A DNA stretch of 64,000 nucleotides. Source: Pseudooceanicola lipolyticus (lineage in GTDB: Bacteria; Pseudomonadota; Alphaproteobacteria; Rhodobacterales; Rhodobacteraceae). The notes under the pieces were generated by a model. The model was not told the origin of the DNA. It did no database searches and saw only the letters and a program-made list of their open reading frames with translations. Both the position numbers and the translations under genes were made by a program. The stretch spans positions 21,062 through 85,061 of the forward strand of contig NZ_PGTB01000007.1 of the NCBI RefSeq assembly GCF_002786325.1, written 5' to 3'. This document shows positions 33,091 to 42,981 of the stretch, one piece after another. Every line of letters starts with the position of its first letter. Position 1 is the first letter of the stretch.

Positions 33091-35025
33091 ATGGAGGTAT
33101 TTTCACGGTTCTTCGAGGATTTCGACAAGCGCAAAGTCGAGGAACTGTCGCTGCAAAACTATTTGCTTGGCTGTCGAGATTCGCCCCAGATGCGCGCCAC
33201 AACTGCCGAGCGGATGGCCGCCGCCATTGGCGAGCCCGAGCTTGTCGACACCAGTCGCGATCAGCGGTTGGGCCGGATTTTTCAGAACCGCACCATCCGG
33301 CGATACCCGGCCTTTTCGGAGATGTACGGGGTGGAGGAGACGATCGAGCGCATCGTCGGTTTCTTCCAACGTGCGGCGCAGGGTTTGGAGGAGCGCAAGC
33401 AGATCCTCTACCTGTTGGGGCCGGTAGGCGGCGGCAAGTCGACCCTGGCCGAGACACTCAAGCGACTTGTCGAACGCGAGCCGATCTATGTGCTGAAGGC
33501 GGGCGATCAGATCAGCCCGGTCTTTGAATCGCCGCTTGGCCTGTTCGACGAGGCGCGGTTCGGCAAGTTGCTGGCGGATAAGTACAACATCCCCGGACAT
33601 CTGCTGCGATACCCGATCTCGCCCTGGGCGGTGAAGCGGCTGGAGGAATTCGACGGTGACATTTCCAAGTTCACCGTCGCGCGGATCTACCCATCGGTGC
33701 TGCGGCAGGCTTGCGTCGCCAAGACCGAGCCCGGAGACGAGAACAACCAGGACGTCTCGACGCTCACCGGCAAGCTCGACATTCGTCAACTGGAACATTT
33801 CAGCCAGAACGACCCCGATGCCTACAGCTATTCCGGCGGGCTCAACCGGACCACGCAGGGGCTTTTGGAATTCGTCGAGATGTTTAAGGCACCCATCAAG
33901 GTGCTGCACCCGCTGCTGACGGCCACGCAGGAAGGCAGCTATATGGGCACCGAGAATATCGGCGCCATGCCCTATCAGGGGATCGTACTGGCGCATTCGA
34001 ACGAATCCGAATGGCTGCAATTCAAGGCGAACCGCAACAACGAGGCCTTCCTTGACCGGATCACGGTCGTCAAGGTGCCCTATTGCCTGCGGGCGACCGA
34101 AGAGGCGCAGGTTTATCAAAAACTGATCGCCGACAGTACGCTGCGAGAAGCGCCCTGCGCGCCCGAGACGCTGACGATGATGGCGCGGTTCAGCGTGTTA
34201 ACCCGCTTGCGCGAACACGAGAACTCGACCCCCTATTCGAAGCTGCGGATCTACGATGGCGAAAGCATCAAAGACACCGATCCCAAGGCCAAGTCCAAAC
34301 AGGAATATAGTGACAAGGCGGGTGTCGACGAAGGCATGACCGGCATCTCGACCCGTTTCGCCTTCAAGGTTCTGTCCGAGACATTCAATCATGACACCAA
34401 GGAAATCGCGGCGGATCCGGTGCACCTGATGTATGTGCTGGAAAATGCCATCCTGCGCGAGCAGTTCCCCGAAGAGGTCGAGGGGCGCTATCTGGATTTC
34501 GTCAAATCCGAGCTGGCCCCGCGCTATGCCGATTTCATTGGCGAGGAGATCCAGAAAGCATATCTCGAGTCCTATTCCGACTATGGTCAGAATTTGTTCG
34601 ATCGCTATATCGCCTATGCCGATGCCTGGATCGAAGATCAGGATTATCGGGATCCCGACACCGGTCAGATGTTTGACCGCGACGTGCTGGAACACGAACT
34701 GGAGAAAATCGAGAAACCGGCCGGCATCGCCAATCCCAAGGATTTCCGCAACGAGGTGGTCAAATTCGTGCTGCGGGCTCGGGTCGAAAATGACGGCCGC
34801 AATCCGGATTGGCGCAAATATGCCAAGCTGCGCCGGGTGATCGAGAAACGCATGTTCAGCAAGGTCGAAGACCTGCTGCCGGTGATCAGCTTCGGCGCCA
34901 AACGCGACCGCGAAACCGATTCCAAGCATACGGAATTCGTGGAGCGGATGCAGGCGCGGGGCTATACCCAGCACCAGGTGCAACGCCTGGTTGAATGGTA
35001 CATGCGGGTCAGCAGGGCGGGATAG
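33091..35025 (+). CDS. prkA: PrkA-family serine protein kinase (YeaG)
   Basis: A 644-residue cytoplasmic kinase. The N-terminal AAA+ part has Walker A GPVGGGKS (about residues 110-117) and the family blocks YPAFSEMYGVEETIERIV and LGLFDEARFG. The C-terminal PrkA kinase-like domain ends with a helical part (DLLPVISFGAKRDRE, TQHQVQRLVEWYMRV). The length is normal for YeaG. In E. coli YeaG and YeaH act together in the sustained nitrogen-starvation and stationary-phase response. The ATG at 33091 follows GGAGAAA; an in-frame start at 33073 is less likely. It heads a three-gene operon with yeaH and spoVR. I see no sigma-54 or EcfG-type promoter that I would trust in the 150 bases upstream. Confidence 0.95.
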   Translation: MEVFSRFFEDFDKRKVEELSLQNYLLGCRDSPQMRATTAERMAAAIGEPELVDTSRDQRLGRIFQNRTIRRYPAFSEMYGVEETIERIVGFFQRAAQGLEERKQILYLLGPVGGGKSTLAETLKRLVEREPIYVLKAGDQISPVFESPLGLFDEARFGKLLADKYNIPGHLLRYPISPWAVKRLEEFDGDISKFTVARIYPSVLRQACVAKTEPGDENNQDVSTLTGKLDIRQLEHFSQNDPDAYSYSGGLNRTTQGLLEFVEMFKAPIKVLHPLLTATQEGSYMGTENIGAMPYQGIVLAHSNESEWLQFKANRNNEAFLDRITVVKVPYCLRATEEAQVYQKLIADSTLREAPCAPETLTMMARFSVLTRLREHENSTPYSKLRIYDGESIKDTDPKAKSKQEYSDKAGVDEGMTGISTRFAFKVLSETFNHDTKEIAADPVHLMYVLENAILREQFPEEVEGRYLDFVKSELAPRYADFIGEEIQKAYLESYSDYGQNLFDRYIAYADAWIEDQDYRDPDTGQMFDRDVLEHELEKIEKPAGIANPKDFRNEVVKFVLRARVENDGRNPDWRKYAKLRRVIEKRMFSKVEDLLPVISFGAKRDRETDSKHTEFVERMQARGYTQHQVQRLVEWYMRVSRAG

Positions 35026-35037
35026 CGGTGTTCGACC

Positions 35038-36354
35038 ATGACACAGTTCATCGACAGGCGTCGCAACCCAAAGGACCGTAGCCTCGGGAACCGACGCCGT
35101 TTCATCCGGCGGGTGCAAGGCGCGGTCAAGGAGGCCGTCGACAGTGCGGTCAGAAAGCGCGGGATCGCGGATGTCGACCGCGGCGATAGCGTCAGCATTC
35201 CTGCCAAAGGCATAAAAGAGCCGACTTTCCATCATGCCCGCGAAGGCGGACACCGCGAACATGTTCTGCCGGGCAACAAGAATTTCCGCCCCGGCGACCG
35301 GATCGACAAGCCGCAGGGCGCCGGGGGCGGCGCCGGAAAAGGCGGCGCGCCGGAAGGCGAGGCCGAGGATGATTTTCTTTTCGTTTTGTCCCGGGACGAA
35401 TTCCTGGATGTCTTTTTTGAAGATCTGAAACTTCCCGACATGGTCAAGCGGTCGCTCAAGCGGGTCGAGGCGGTCCGGCCCCGGCGGTCCGGGATCTCGG
35501 TCACCGGGACGCCCGCCAATCTCAGTGTGGGCCGCAGCATGCGCAATGCGATCGGACGCCGCTTTGCGCTTGGGCGTCCGCGCAACGAGGAAATCCAGCG
35601 CCTGCGGGACCGGATCGGAGACCTTGCCTCGCCAGGCGTGCCTGAGCAGCGGGATGCAGGGGAAATGGTGGGCCTGAAACGGCAATTGGACGATCTCCTG
35701 AAAAGGCGACAGCTGGTGCCTTTCCTCGACCCGCTCGACCTGCGCTATCGCTATTACGAGATGCGACCGGAACCGACCGCGCATGCGGTGATGTTCTGCC
35801 TGATGGATGTGTCGGCCTCGATGGGCGAACGGGAAAAGGATCTTGCCAAGCGGTTCTTCGCGCTTTTGCACCTGTTCCTGAAGCGATGCTACGAAAAGGT
35901 CGAACTGGTCTTCATCCGCCACACGCACGAAGCCAAGGAGGTTGATGAAGACACGTTCTTTCATTCCAAGGAAAGTGGCGGCACGGTTGTCAGTACCTCG
36001 CTTGCCGAGATGCAGCGCCTGATCGCGGCGCGTTACCCTCCGGCGGAATGGAACATCTATGCGGCACAGGCGTCGGATGGCGAAAATTATCCCGGCGACT
36101 CGGATAAATGCGTCAATATCCTGGACGCCGAGCTGCTGCGGATCTGCCAATATTTCGCCTATGTCGAAATCATCGAACCGGACGAAGCGCTGATCCTGAA
36201 AAGCCCGGACAGCGGGACCGAGCTTTGGCAGTCGTATTTGCGCGTCGCAAAGGAATGGCCGAATTTCGCGCTTAAACGGGTGGCGGCGCCCGCGGACATT
36301 TACCCGGTGTTTCGCGAACTCTTTTCGGCCCAATCGGAGCGCCGCGATGGCTGA
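35038..36354 (+). CDS. yeaH: YeaH/YhbH family protein (DUF444, VWA-like)
   Basis: A 438-residue cytoplasmic protein of the DUF444 family. A basic N-terminus (RRRNPKDRSLGNRRRFIRR) is followed by the glycine-rich GGGAGKGGAPEG stretch and a von Willebrand A-like domain with a MIDAS-type DVSASMGE motif near residue 258. The family is always found with PrkA and SpoVR and is thought to be a substrate or partner of PrkA; its biochemical role is not known. It starts 12 bases after prkA and overlaps spoVR by 8 bases. Length is normal. Confidence 0.94.
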   Translation: MTQFIDRRRNPKDRSLGNRRRFIRRVQGAVKEAVDSAVRKRGIADVDRGDSVSIPAKGIKEPTFHHAREGGHREHVLPGNKNFRPGDRIDKPQGAGGGAGKGGAPEGEAEDDFLFVLSRDEFLDVFFEDLKLPDMVKRSLKRVEAVRPRRSGISVTGTPANLSVGRSMRNAIGRRFALGRPRNEEIQRLRDRIGDLASPGVPEQRDAGEMVGLKRQLDDLLKRRQLVPFLDPLDLRYRYYEMRPEPTAHAVMFCLMDVSASMGEREKDLAKRFFALLHLFLKRCYEKVELVFIRHTHEAKEVDEDTFFHSKESGGTVVSTSLAEMQRLIAARYPPAEWNIYAAQASDGENYPGDSDKCVNILDAELLRICQYFAYVEIIEPDEALILKSPDSGTELWQSYLRVAKEWPNFALKRVAAPADIYPVFRELFSAQSERRDG

Positions 36355-37843
36355 GCCTGCCGCCACAGACAAATTGTTGTTCGAAGGCAGCGAATGGACA
36401 TTCGATGCCATCCGGCGGACCTATGACGCAATCGAGGCGGTCGCGCTGGAAGATCTCGGGCTTGATCTTTACCCGAACCAGATCGAGATCATCTCGGCAG
36501 AACAGATGCTGGACGCTTATTCCTCGTCGGGCATGCCGTTGATGTACGGGCACTGGTCGTTCGGAAAAAAGTTCATTTTTCATGAAAGCCGCTACAGCCG
36601 CGGGCTCGGCGGGCTGGCCTATGAGATCGTCATCAACTCCAACCCCTGCGTCAGCTACTGTCTGGACGAGAACACGATGGCAATGCAGGCGCTGGTCATG
36701 GCGCATGCGGCCTGTGGCCACAATCATTTCTTCAAGAACAACCATCTGTTCCGGCAATGGACCGATCCCGAAGGCATAATCGATTATCTCGACTATGCCC
36801 GGGAATTCATTCGCCGCTGCGAGGAAAAGCACGGCTCGACGGAGGTGGAAGAGTTGCTCGATGCGGCCCATGCGCTGATGCCGACCAGCGTGTTTCGTCA
36901 CCGGCGACCGCCGCAACGGTCGCGACGCGCGGAACAGCAGCTGCGCCGCAGACGGCAGGAAGAAGAGGAGCGGGCGGTTCACTATATCTGGTCCGGTCTG
37001 GAACGATCGCGCGGCAAGGAGGACGCGCAGGACCTTGCACAGGAACGCCGGCGCAAGATGCGCCTGCCGGAAGAAAACCTGCTCTATTTCATCGAAACCT
37101 ACAGTCCGGTGCTGAAATCATGGCAAAGAGAGATCCTGCGCATCGTCCGCAACATCGCGCAGTATTTCTATCCGCAGACCCAAACGAAAATCATGAACGA
37201 GGGATGCGCCACATTCGTTCACGACCACATCCTCAAGCGGCTGCACGCGGCGGGTCGCATCGATGACGGGGCGATGTTGGAAATCCTCGTCAACCACACC
37301 GGTGTCTTGACGCAACCCGACTTCGATTCGCCGAACTATAGCGGGCTCAATCCCTATGCGATCGGCTTTGCCATCATGCGCGATGTCGTCCGGATCTGTA
37401 CGGAACCGACCGAAGAGGATCGCATCTGGTTCCCGGAAATTGCGGGATGCGGCGATTGGCGGAACGTGCTCAGGGACGCGTGGGAAAAGTTCCGCGACGA
37501 AAGCTTTGTCCAGCAATTCCTTAGCCCGAAGGTGATACGCGATTTCCGGATGTTCGGCCTGACCGAAGCGGAAGGCAAGTCCTGGTATACGGTATCGGCC
37601 ATTCATGACGAAGCCGGCTATCGCAGGGTGCGCGATCTGCTCGCGCATTCGGTGGATCCCGCGGTACGGCAACCGGTGATACAGGTCACAGACGTTGACC
37701 TGCTTGGCGATCGCGCGTTGCAGCTTGAGTTCCGTCCGCTCGAAGGCATCCCGCTGGCGGAAGAAGACAAGCAGAAGACGCTCGAATATTGCCGCCAGCT
37801 GTGGGGATATGAGGTCCACATGAAAGACGTCGGGCCGGGGTAA
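36347..37843 (+). CDS. spoVR: SpoVR family protein (YcgB)
   Basis: A 498-residue protein of the SpoVR/YcgB family. It shows the conserved blocks GMPLMYGHWSFGKKF, YSRGLGGLAYEIVINSNPC and MNEGCATFVHD. The histidine- and glutamate-rich core (ALVMAHAACGHNHFF, YCLDENTMAMQALVM) may bind metal. In Bacillus SpoVR affects spore cortex; in non-sporulating bacteria the family belongs to the PrkA stress module and its function is unknown. The start overlaps yeaH by 8 bases. The gene ends 104 bases before the NfeD gene, so the module probably stops here. Confidence 0.94.
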   Translation: MAEPAATDKLLFEGSEWTFDAIRRTYDAIEAVALEDLGLDLYPNQIEIISAEQMLDAYSSSGMPLMYGHWSFGKKFIFHESRYSRGLGGLAYEIVINSNPCVSYCLDENTMAMQALVMAHAACGHNHFFKNNHLFRQWTDPEGIIDYLDYAREFIRRCEEKHGSTEVEELLDAAHALMPTSVFRHRRPPQRSRRAEQQLRRRRQEEEERAVHYIWSGLERSRGKEDAQDLAQERRRKMRLPEENLLYFIETYSPVLKSWQREILRIVRNIAQYFYPQTQTKIMNEGCATFVHDHILKRLHAAGRIDDGAMLEILVNHTGVLTQPDFDSPNYSGLNPYAIGFAIMRDVVRICTEPTEEDRIWFPEIAGCGDWRNVLRDAWEKFRDESFVQQFLSPKVIRDFRMFGLTEAEGKSWYTVSAIHDEAGYRRVRDLLAHSVDPAVRQPVIQVTDVDLLGDRALQLEFRPLEGIPLAEEDKQKTLEYCRQLWGYEVHMKDVGPG

Positions 37844-37947
37844 TGGCCCGATGACCCGCAGCCGGTAGACCCCGCCACAAGCTTGCCATCTGCACGGCGT
37901 TTTGCGCTGGCGGCGGTTGGGCGTATACTGGCGGTAGGGAGGCTGTC

Positions 37948-39405
37948 GTGCAACGTCTCTGGATATTGCGTCGCCTCGCTGCGGTTCTGGCGATTGCAAT
38001 GGCGATTGCTTGCGTCGCGACGGCGCAGAACACAAACGAAGATAAATCCGGTTCGGTCGTGATGGCCGCGTCGATCGAGGGTCCGATCGGGCCTGCGACC
38101 GTCAAGCATGTCCATCGGGTTGTCGGAATTGCCCAGGAGCGCCGCGCCGCGGCGCTGTTGCTGCGCCTGAATACGCCCGGCGGTCTTGCGGACGCGATGC
38201 GCCAGGTGATTTCAGAGATCCTGCAATCCACAGTGCCCGTGGTCGGATATGTGGCGCCTTCGGGGGCACATGCGGCAAGCGCCGGCACCTACATTCTGTA
38301 CGCGACCCATGTCGCCGCAATGGCGCCGGGCACCAATCTGGGCGCGGCCACGCCGGTGCAGCTCGGCGGACTGCCAGACGGATTTCCGGGCTCTGAGCGC
38401 GAGCCGGCCAAGGAGGAGACCAACCGCCCTGACGACGCAGATGCCGAAGGCGACCAGTCAGAGGCGCGCAAACCGGGTGTTCTGGGCGCCGACGACGCGA
38501 TGACGGCAAAGGCCACGAATGATGCGGTGGCGCTGATCCGCAGCCTTGCAGAACTGCACGGGCGCAATGCCGATTGGGCCGAAACTGCGGTGCGCGAAGC
38601 CGCCAGCCTCTCCGCGGCGGCCGCGCTGGAGCGGAACGTGATCGATTTCATGGCATCGGACACCGACGCGCTGCTGAACGCCGTGCACGGACGAACCGTC
38701 ACCGTGGCCGGGTCCGAGCACCGGATCGAGGTGAAGGGCCTGCCGGTCGAGACGATCGAGATGGATGCCGTGACGCGCATTCTGAGCGTTTTGTCCAACC
38801 CGAATGTCGCGCTGATCCTGATGATGGTCGGTGTCTACGGGTTGATCTTCGAGTTCTGGAATCCGGGGGCGCTGGTGCCCGGTGTTGTCGGCGCAATCAG
38901 TCTGACGCTTGGACTCTACGCGCTCAACCAGTTGCCGCTCGACTATGCCGGGCTTGCGCTGATCGGTCTCGGCATCGCCTTCATGGTGGTCGAAGCCCTG
39001 ACGCCGACCTTCGGTGTTCTGGGCATCGGCGGTTTGGTGGCCTTCGTGTTCGGATCCTCGATGCTGATCGATACCGACGCCCCGCAATTCCAGATCTCGG
39101 TTTGGCTGATCGGCACCATGGCCGCGCTGAGCGGCGCAGTGCTGGTGCTGCTCTTGGGATTCACCTTTCGTGCCTATCGACGCGCCCCGGTGAGCGGTCA
39201 CGCGCGGATGGTCGGGGCGCCCGCGCGCGTGATCGAATGGTCTGGCGGAAAAGGCTATGTCTGGACCGAGGGAGAGCGCTGGCAGGCCAGGGGGGACGCG
39301 GTGCTAACACCGGGCCAAACGGTGACGGTGCGGGCGGTTCACGGGCTTACGTTGGTCGTCGAGACCTCCTCAAGGGAAATCGCGCAGCCAGCGGGAAAGG
39401 GATAG
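37948..39405 (+). CDS. NfeD-family membrane serine protease (ClpP-like domain fused to NfeD)
   Basis: A 485-residue membrane protein. A signal segment (residues ~8-25) leads to a ClpP-fold protease domain whose nucleophile region is APSGAHAASAGTYI (probable catalytic Ser in HAASAG), with a candidate partner lysine in AMTAKATNDAV, as in the NfeD1b/STOPP proteases. Five or so membrane spans follow (NVALILMMVGVYGLIFEF, LALIGLGIAFMVVEAL), then a soluble OB-fold NfeD domain ends the protein. These proteases pair with SPFH proteins, and one is encoded 2 bases downstream. GTG start at 37948 with GGGAGG upstream. The acidic insert EREPAKEETNRPDDADAEG in the protease domain is longer than I expect. 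Confidence 0.9.
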   Translation: MQRLWILRRLAAVLAIAMAIACVATAQNTNEDKSGSVVMAASIEGPIGPATVKHVHRVVGIAQERRAAALLLRLNTPGGLADAMRQVISEILQSTVPVVGYVAPSGAHAASAGTYILYATHVAAMAPGTNLGAATPVQLGGLPDGFPGSEREPAKEETNRPDDADAEGDQSEARKPGVLGADDAMTAKATNDAVALIRSLAELHGRNADWAETAVREAASLSAAAALERNVIDFMASDTDALLNAVHGRTVTVAGSEHRIEVKGLPVETIEMDAVTRILSVLSNPNVALILMMVGVYGLIFEFWNPGALVPGVVGAISLTLGLYALNQLPLDYAGLALIGLGIAFMVVEALTPTFGVLGIGGLVAFVFGSSMLIDTDAPQFQISVWLIGTMAALSGAVLVLLLGFTFRAYRRAPVSGHARMVGAPARVIEWSGGKGYVWTEGERWQARGDAVLTPGQTVTVRAVHGLTLVVETSSREIAQPAGKG

Positions 39406-39407
39406 AT

Positions 39408-40157
39408 ATGGAAGTCTTTGTTTTCGAATGGATTCTACAGCTTGTTGGCGTCGTCCTCGTCGTCTTTATTCTCTACAATGCGATCTTCATCTTTCGCGAA
39501 TACGAACGTGGCGTGATGTTCACCCTGGGACGCTTCACCAGGGTCTGCGGGCCCGGCTTCGTGATGATGATACCGATCGTACAGCAGGCGGTGCGCACCG
39601 ATCTGCGCATGTTCGTCGAAGACGTGCCCAGCCAGGACGTGATCAGCCGGGACAATGTGTCGGTCAAGGTCAACGCGGTGATCTATTTCCGCATCATAGA
39701 CCCGGAACGCGCGATCATAAATGTCGCCGATTTCAGGACCGCGGTCAGCCAACTTGCACAGACGACGCTGCGCTCGGTCCTGGGCAAGCACGAACTGGAC
39801 GAGATGCTTGCCGAGCGCGACCGCCTCAATGCCGACATTCAGGAAATCCTGGACCGGCAGACCGACGCCTGGGGGATCAAGGTGACAAATGTCGAGATCA
39901 AGCATGTCGACATCGATGAAAGCATGGTCCGGGCCATTGCCAAGCAGGCCGAAGCAGAGCGACTGCGCCGCGCGCGGGTGATCAACGCGGAGGGCGAGCA
40001 GCAGGCGGCCGGCAAGCTGGTGGAGGCGGGCAAGATGCTGGCCGAGCAAGCCAATGCCATGCAGCTTCGCTATTTCAACGCGCTGAACGACATCGCCACC
40101 GACAAGACCACGACGATAGTCTTTCCCTTGCCGACGGATCTCCTTCCCAAGGCATAG
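39408..40157 (+). CDS. Slipin (SPFH/stomatin-like membrane protein)
   Basis: A 249-residue protein with an N-terminal membrane hairpin or anchor (EWILQLVGVVLVVFILYNA) and an SPFH domain (YERGVMFTLGRF, GPGFVMMIPIVQ, VNAVIYFRIIDP), then a C-terminal coiled coil (AEAERLRRARVINAEGEQQ). Slipins form membrane scaffolds and associate with the NfeD protease encoded just upstream. ATG at 39408, two bases past the NfeD stop, with GGGAAAGG as ribosome-binding site. Roles in membrane quality control or microdomain organisation are known for the family. The specific function here is inference. Confidence 0.93.
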   Translation: MEVFVFEWILQLVGVVLVVFILYNAIFIFREYERGVMFTLGRFTRVCGPGFVMMIPIVQQAVRTDLRMFVEDVPSQDVISRDNVSVKVNAVIYFRIIDPERAIINVADFRTAVSQLAQTTLRSVLGKHELDEMLAERDRLNADIQEILDRQTDAWGIKVTNVEIKHVDIDESMVRAIAKQAEAERLRRARVINAEGEQQAAGKLVEAGKMLAEQANAMQLRYFNALNDIATDKTTTIVFPLPTDLLPKA

Positions 40158-40255
40158 GGTGCCGCGGGAGCGGGCCTACATGACACGCGCACCAGCAACG
40201 CCAGTCGTCGGCGCGCCCGGTGGCGCGCCGGCCATTCTTGCCGGTCCCGCTGCGA

Positions 40256-41371
40256 TCAGTCCAGCGACCTGTCCAGCACCCGCAGGCGGCTGTCCCATTC
40301 GCCGCGATCAACGTAGCAACCGTGCAGGTGACGAAAGCCGGTGGACGGGTCAAAGGCCTCGCGGCCGTGCAGGACGCGGCGATTGTCGAAGACGACCATT
40401 TCGCCGCCGGTAAGTTTCAGCGCGATGCCGTAGGCGGGGTCGCGCGTCATCGCCATGAAACGCTGATAGGCGCGGTAGAACGGCTTCAGAGTTGCGGGCG
40501 CAAGGTCGACGATATCCGCCAGATGGGCGTTGAAACAGATCTCGCAGACCGCCCCGCGCCCATCCAGCGTGATGATCGTCTTGCGCGAACGAATATCCGT
40601 GTGGCGGTCCTGGAACCGGAAGGGCACGGACAATGTCGTCAGAAGCGCGAAGGCGTCCGGATCACCGGCCCGCAGATCCTCGGCCACGGCGACGCCGTCG
40701 CAGAAGGTCGAACCGCCGCCCTCGGCCTCGTTGGCAAGACAATGCAGGAACTGGTAGCCCGGCGGCAGTTCCTGATTGGTCAGGTCGGTATGCAGCGGCA
40801 GCGCATCCGAGGTATAGGCGAGGTTGTTGGGGTCCGGCCTGGAGACAACTTCGAAGGTCAGTCCGAAATTGGTCTCGCGCAGGTGGCCAACCCGACGTGC
40901 CAGCGCGATGCCGGCCTCGGTGCTGTTGGCCAGCCCGGTCACGATCGAGAGGCCGTAGCGCTTGGTGTCGCGCAGCCACGCCGCCAGGGCGGCGTCAGAA
41001 TCGAGGACTCGATCGGCATCGTGACGGGGCACGCCATCCTTGCCGAGATCGGCCTTCCAGGCGACGGGCACAAGCTCGGCCGGATCGTGCCGCGCTTGCC
41101 CGGGGCGATGCGCCTTGATCCAGTCGAGGTCGAAACGGCTGGGCGTCGCGCCAGCGGTCCAAGTGACGAGCAGCGCATCCTGCATCACTTTGATTTCGTG
41201 GGGAACGAGGTCGAGCGGAACCTTGGTAAGGTCGAAAATGCGCTCGCCGGTCTGCGGGTGAAAACCCGAGGGATCGGTATCGCGCAGCCAGATATAGGGG
41301 AAGTCGCCAACGGTTCCGTCGGGCCAACGCAATTCGAGGCCGTCGGCCCCGGTGCTGAGGGTCGGTTGCAT
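40256..41371 (-). CDS. Gamma-butyrobetaine hydroxylase-like 2-oxoglutarate/Fe(II) dioxygenase
   Basis: A 371-residue cytoplasmic dioxygenase. The N-terminal GBBH-like domain (DUF971; LELRWPDGTVGDFPYIWLRD) lacks the cysteine cluster that binds zinc in the human enzyme: the WLRDNC position reads WLRDTD. The TauD/TfdA catalytic part has the iron ligands HTD (ALPLHTDLTNQ) and a distal His in FRHLHGCYVDR. The layout fits gamma-butyrobetaine or trimethyllysine hydroxylases, which act on quaternary amines in the carnitine pathway; the exact substrate is not readable. ATG at 41371 with GGAG upstream. It is separated from, and on the opposite strand to, the TRAP transporter operon, so a shared substrate is only a possibility. 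Confidence 0.87.
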   Translation of the reverse strand: MQPTLSTGADGLELRWPDGTVGDFPYIWLRDTDPSGFHPQTGERIFDLTKVPLDLVPHEIKVMQDALLVTWTAGATPSRFDLDWIKAHRPGQARHDPAELVPVAWKADLGKDGVPRHDADRVLDSDAALAAWLRDTKRYGLSIVTGLANSTEAGIALARRVGHLRETNFGLTFEVVSRPDPNNLAYTSDALPLHTDLTNQELPPGYQFLHCLANEAEGGGSTFCDGVAVAEDLRAGDPDAFALLTTLSVPFRFQDRHTDIRSRKTIITLDGRGAVCEICFNAHLADIVDLAPATLKPFYRAYQRFMAMTRDPAYGIALKLTGGEMVVFDNRRVLHGREAFDPSTGFRHLHGCYVDRGEWDSRLRVLDRSLD

Positions 41372-41689
41372 CTGTGTCTCCGGTGCAGGGGGGTGGTCAG
41401 GCGTCGCGGGTCAGCGGCGCCGCGGCGGCGGCCACCAGGCGTGGGCCTTCGCATGCGGATGGCCCGGACTTCTGCCGAGGACTGTGCACATGGGTTCCGG
41501 TTGTATCTGCGCCGACCCATATGGAATATCACCCCGTCCGCCAAGGCAAGCAATTCCTGGGGCCGATGCCGCGCGATCGCGGCGCAAGGTAAGGTGCCGC
41601 GTTCTAAATCGGCCTGTCCGGGCTTGGCCCGGCTGGTCTTTTGGCCCACCCGTGCCGTTGCGCACAGGGCGGTTGCGCCTCCATTCAGA
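41372..41689. other. Intergenic stretch, no gene recognised
   Basis: 318 bases between two genes on the minus strand. Short frames on both strands lack family resemblance and RNA-like structure was not recognised. It should contain the promoter of the dioxygenase gene. Confidence 0.4.
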
Positions 41690-42598
41690 CTAATGCTGGC
41701 GCGCTCCCGGCGGCGTGGCCTGTTTGCCGCGCCAAAGAATGAACAGACCGGACAGCACGATTAAACCCGCCCCCAGCATCATCGACGGGCTCACCTGCTC
41801 GCCAAAAACCACGACCCCCAGCGCTATTCCAAACAGCAGGCGGGTGTATCTGAAGGGGGTGACGGCAGAAACATCTCCGGTGCGCATCGCTTTCATCAGG
41901 CAGGAATAGGCCGCGACGCCGGCCAGCACGGCGCCGGACAGGAACAGCCAGGCGTCAGGGGTTGGCATCACGAAAGGGGCGGCCTGCCAGCCCGAAAACA
42001 AGATGCCGGCAGCAAGGATGGACAGAAAGCCATACAGCCCGAGAATCGACGTGTTGAGCGAGGCGGGGGCGGCGCGGCTGGCCAGGTCGCGCCCGGCAAA
42101 CCCGAGCATGCCGAGAATCGCCAATAGCGACAGCAGGGAAAAACTGTCCGCACCTGGCTGGACGATGACCACGACCCCCAGCAATCCGATCAACACCGCC
42201 GTCCATCGGCGCCAGCCGACCTTCTCGCCAAAGACCAGGGCGGCGCCCGCGACCACGACCAGCGGCGCCGCCTGCAGGATCACCGTTGTGACCGAGAGCG
42301 GGGTCAAGGACAGGGCAAGCACGAAAAACAGCCTGCCGACGATCTCGAAGACCACGCGAAAACGCATCGGTCGCGAAACCACGTCAGGCACGAACAGCGG
42401 CCGTTTCTGAATCAGCAACAGACCGGCAAAAACAAAAGCCCCGCCCAAGCCGAAAAGGATCAATATCTGACCGACCGGCAATGTCAGGGCGGCCGCTTTT
42501 ACAAAAGCGTCCTCGACGGCGAAAACCGCCATTGCGGTGATCATCCAAACGCTGCCGATCAGATTGGCCCTGCGGTCATTTGCAATGCGAGCTGTCAT
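41690..42598 (-). CDS. EamA-family (DMT superfamily) transporter
   Basis: A 302-residue inner-membrane protein with ten hydrophobic segments in two repeats of five, the normal EamA arrangement. The first repeat starts near GSVWMITAMAVFAVEDAF and the second near NTSILGLYGFLSILAAGI. These proteins export small metabolites such as amino acids; the substrate is unknown. The ATG at 42598 is chosen because the first membrane span begins shortly after; a longer in-frame start at 42802 adds a basic, non-conserved extension running into the divergent promoter region. Confidence 0.87.
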   Translation of the reverse strand: MTARIANDRRANLIGSVWMITAMAVFAVEDAFVKAAALTLPVGQILILFGLGGAFVFAGLLLIQKRPLFVPDVVSRPMRFRVVFEIVGRLFFVLALSLTPLSVTTVILQAAPLVVVAGAALVFGEKVGWRRWTAVLIGLLGVVVIVQPGADSFSLLSLLAILGMLGFAGRDLASRAAPASLNTSILGLYGFLSILAAGILFSGWQAAPFVMPTPDAWLFLSGAVLAGVAAYSCLMKAMRTGDVSAVTPFRYTRLLFGIALGVVVFGEQVSPSMMLGAGLIVLSGLFILWRGKQATPPGARQH

Positions 42599-42981
42599 TA
42601 TTAATCCCAGGCCGGTTTCCAGTCTGGCCGCCAAGATGACAGCGCCATTCCGCGAAACATGTCGGGCCGGGATGCCGCACGGCCCGCGATCGGTCAATGC
42701 GCAAGCGCTTGATACCTGAACGATTCGGTGATTCCGCCTGGACGCCTGGACGCTGCCGGATTCGGCCCTTGCAGACGCTGAGGGGCCGCGTTGCGACGGC
42801 ATGCAGCATGGCTGTTGGCCTCAACGCGGTGGAGCAGAAACCAATACAAGGCAAGTAAGCTGGCGATGGTCCAAGGTGAAACTTGCGGTTCGGCGTCCAA
42901 TCGGTAAGGTCGACCTGTGTTTGGATGAAAATGCAACGAATAATGCGCCATTCCAGACGCAATACCTAGGGAGGAAAATCT
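42599..42981. other. Divergent promoter region between EamA and TRAP genes
   Basis: 383 bases with no coding frame that resembles a gene. A strong Shine-Dalgarno (AGGGAGG) precedes the TRAP start at 42982. I could not pick out a convincing operator. Confidence 0.4.

Noticed and set aside
34198-36411. A 737-codon open frame antisense to prkA and yeaH
   Set aside because: Lies opposite two clearly conserved genes and shows no domain; an effect of GC-rich codons.
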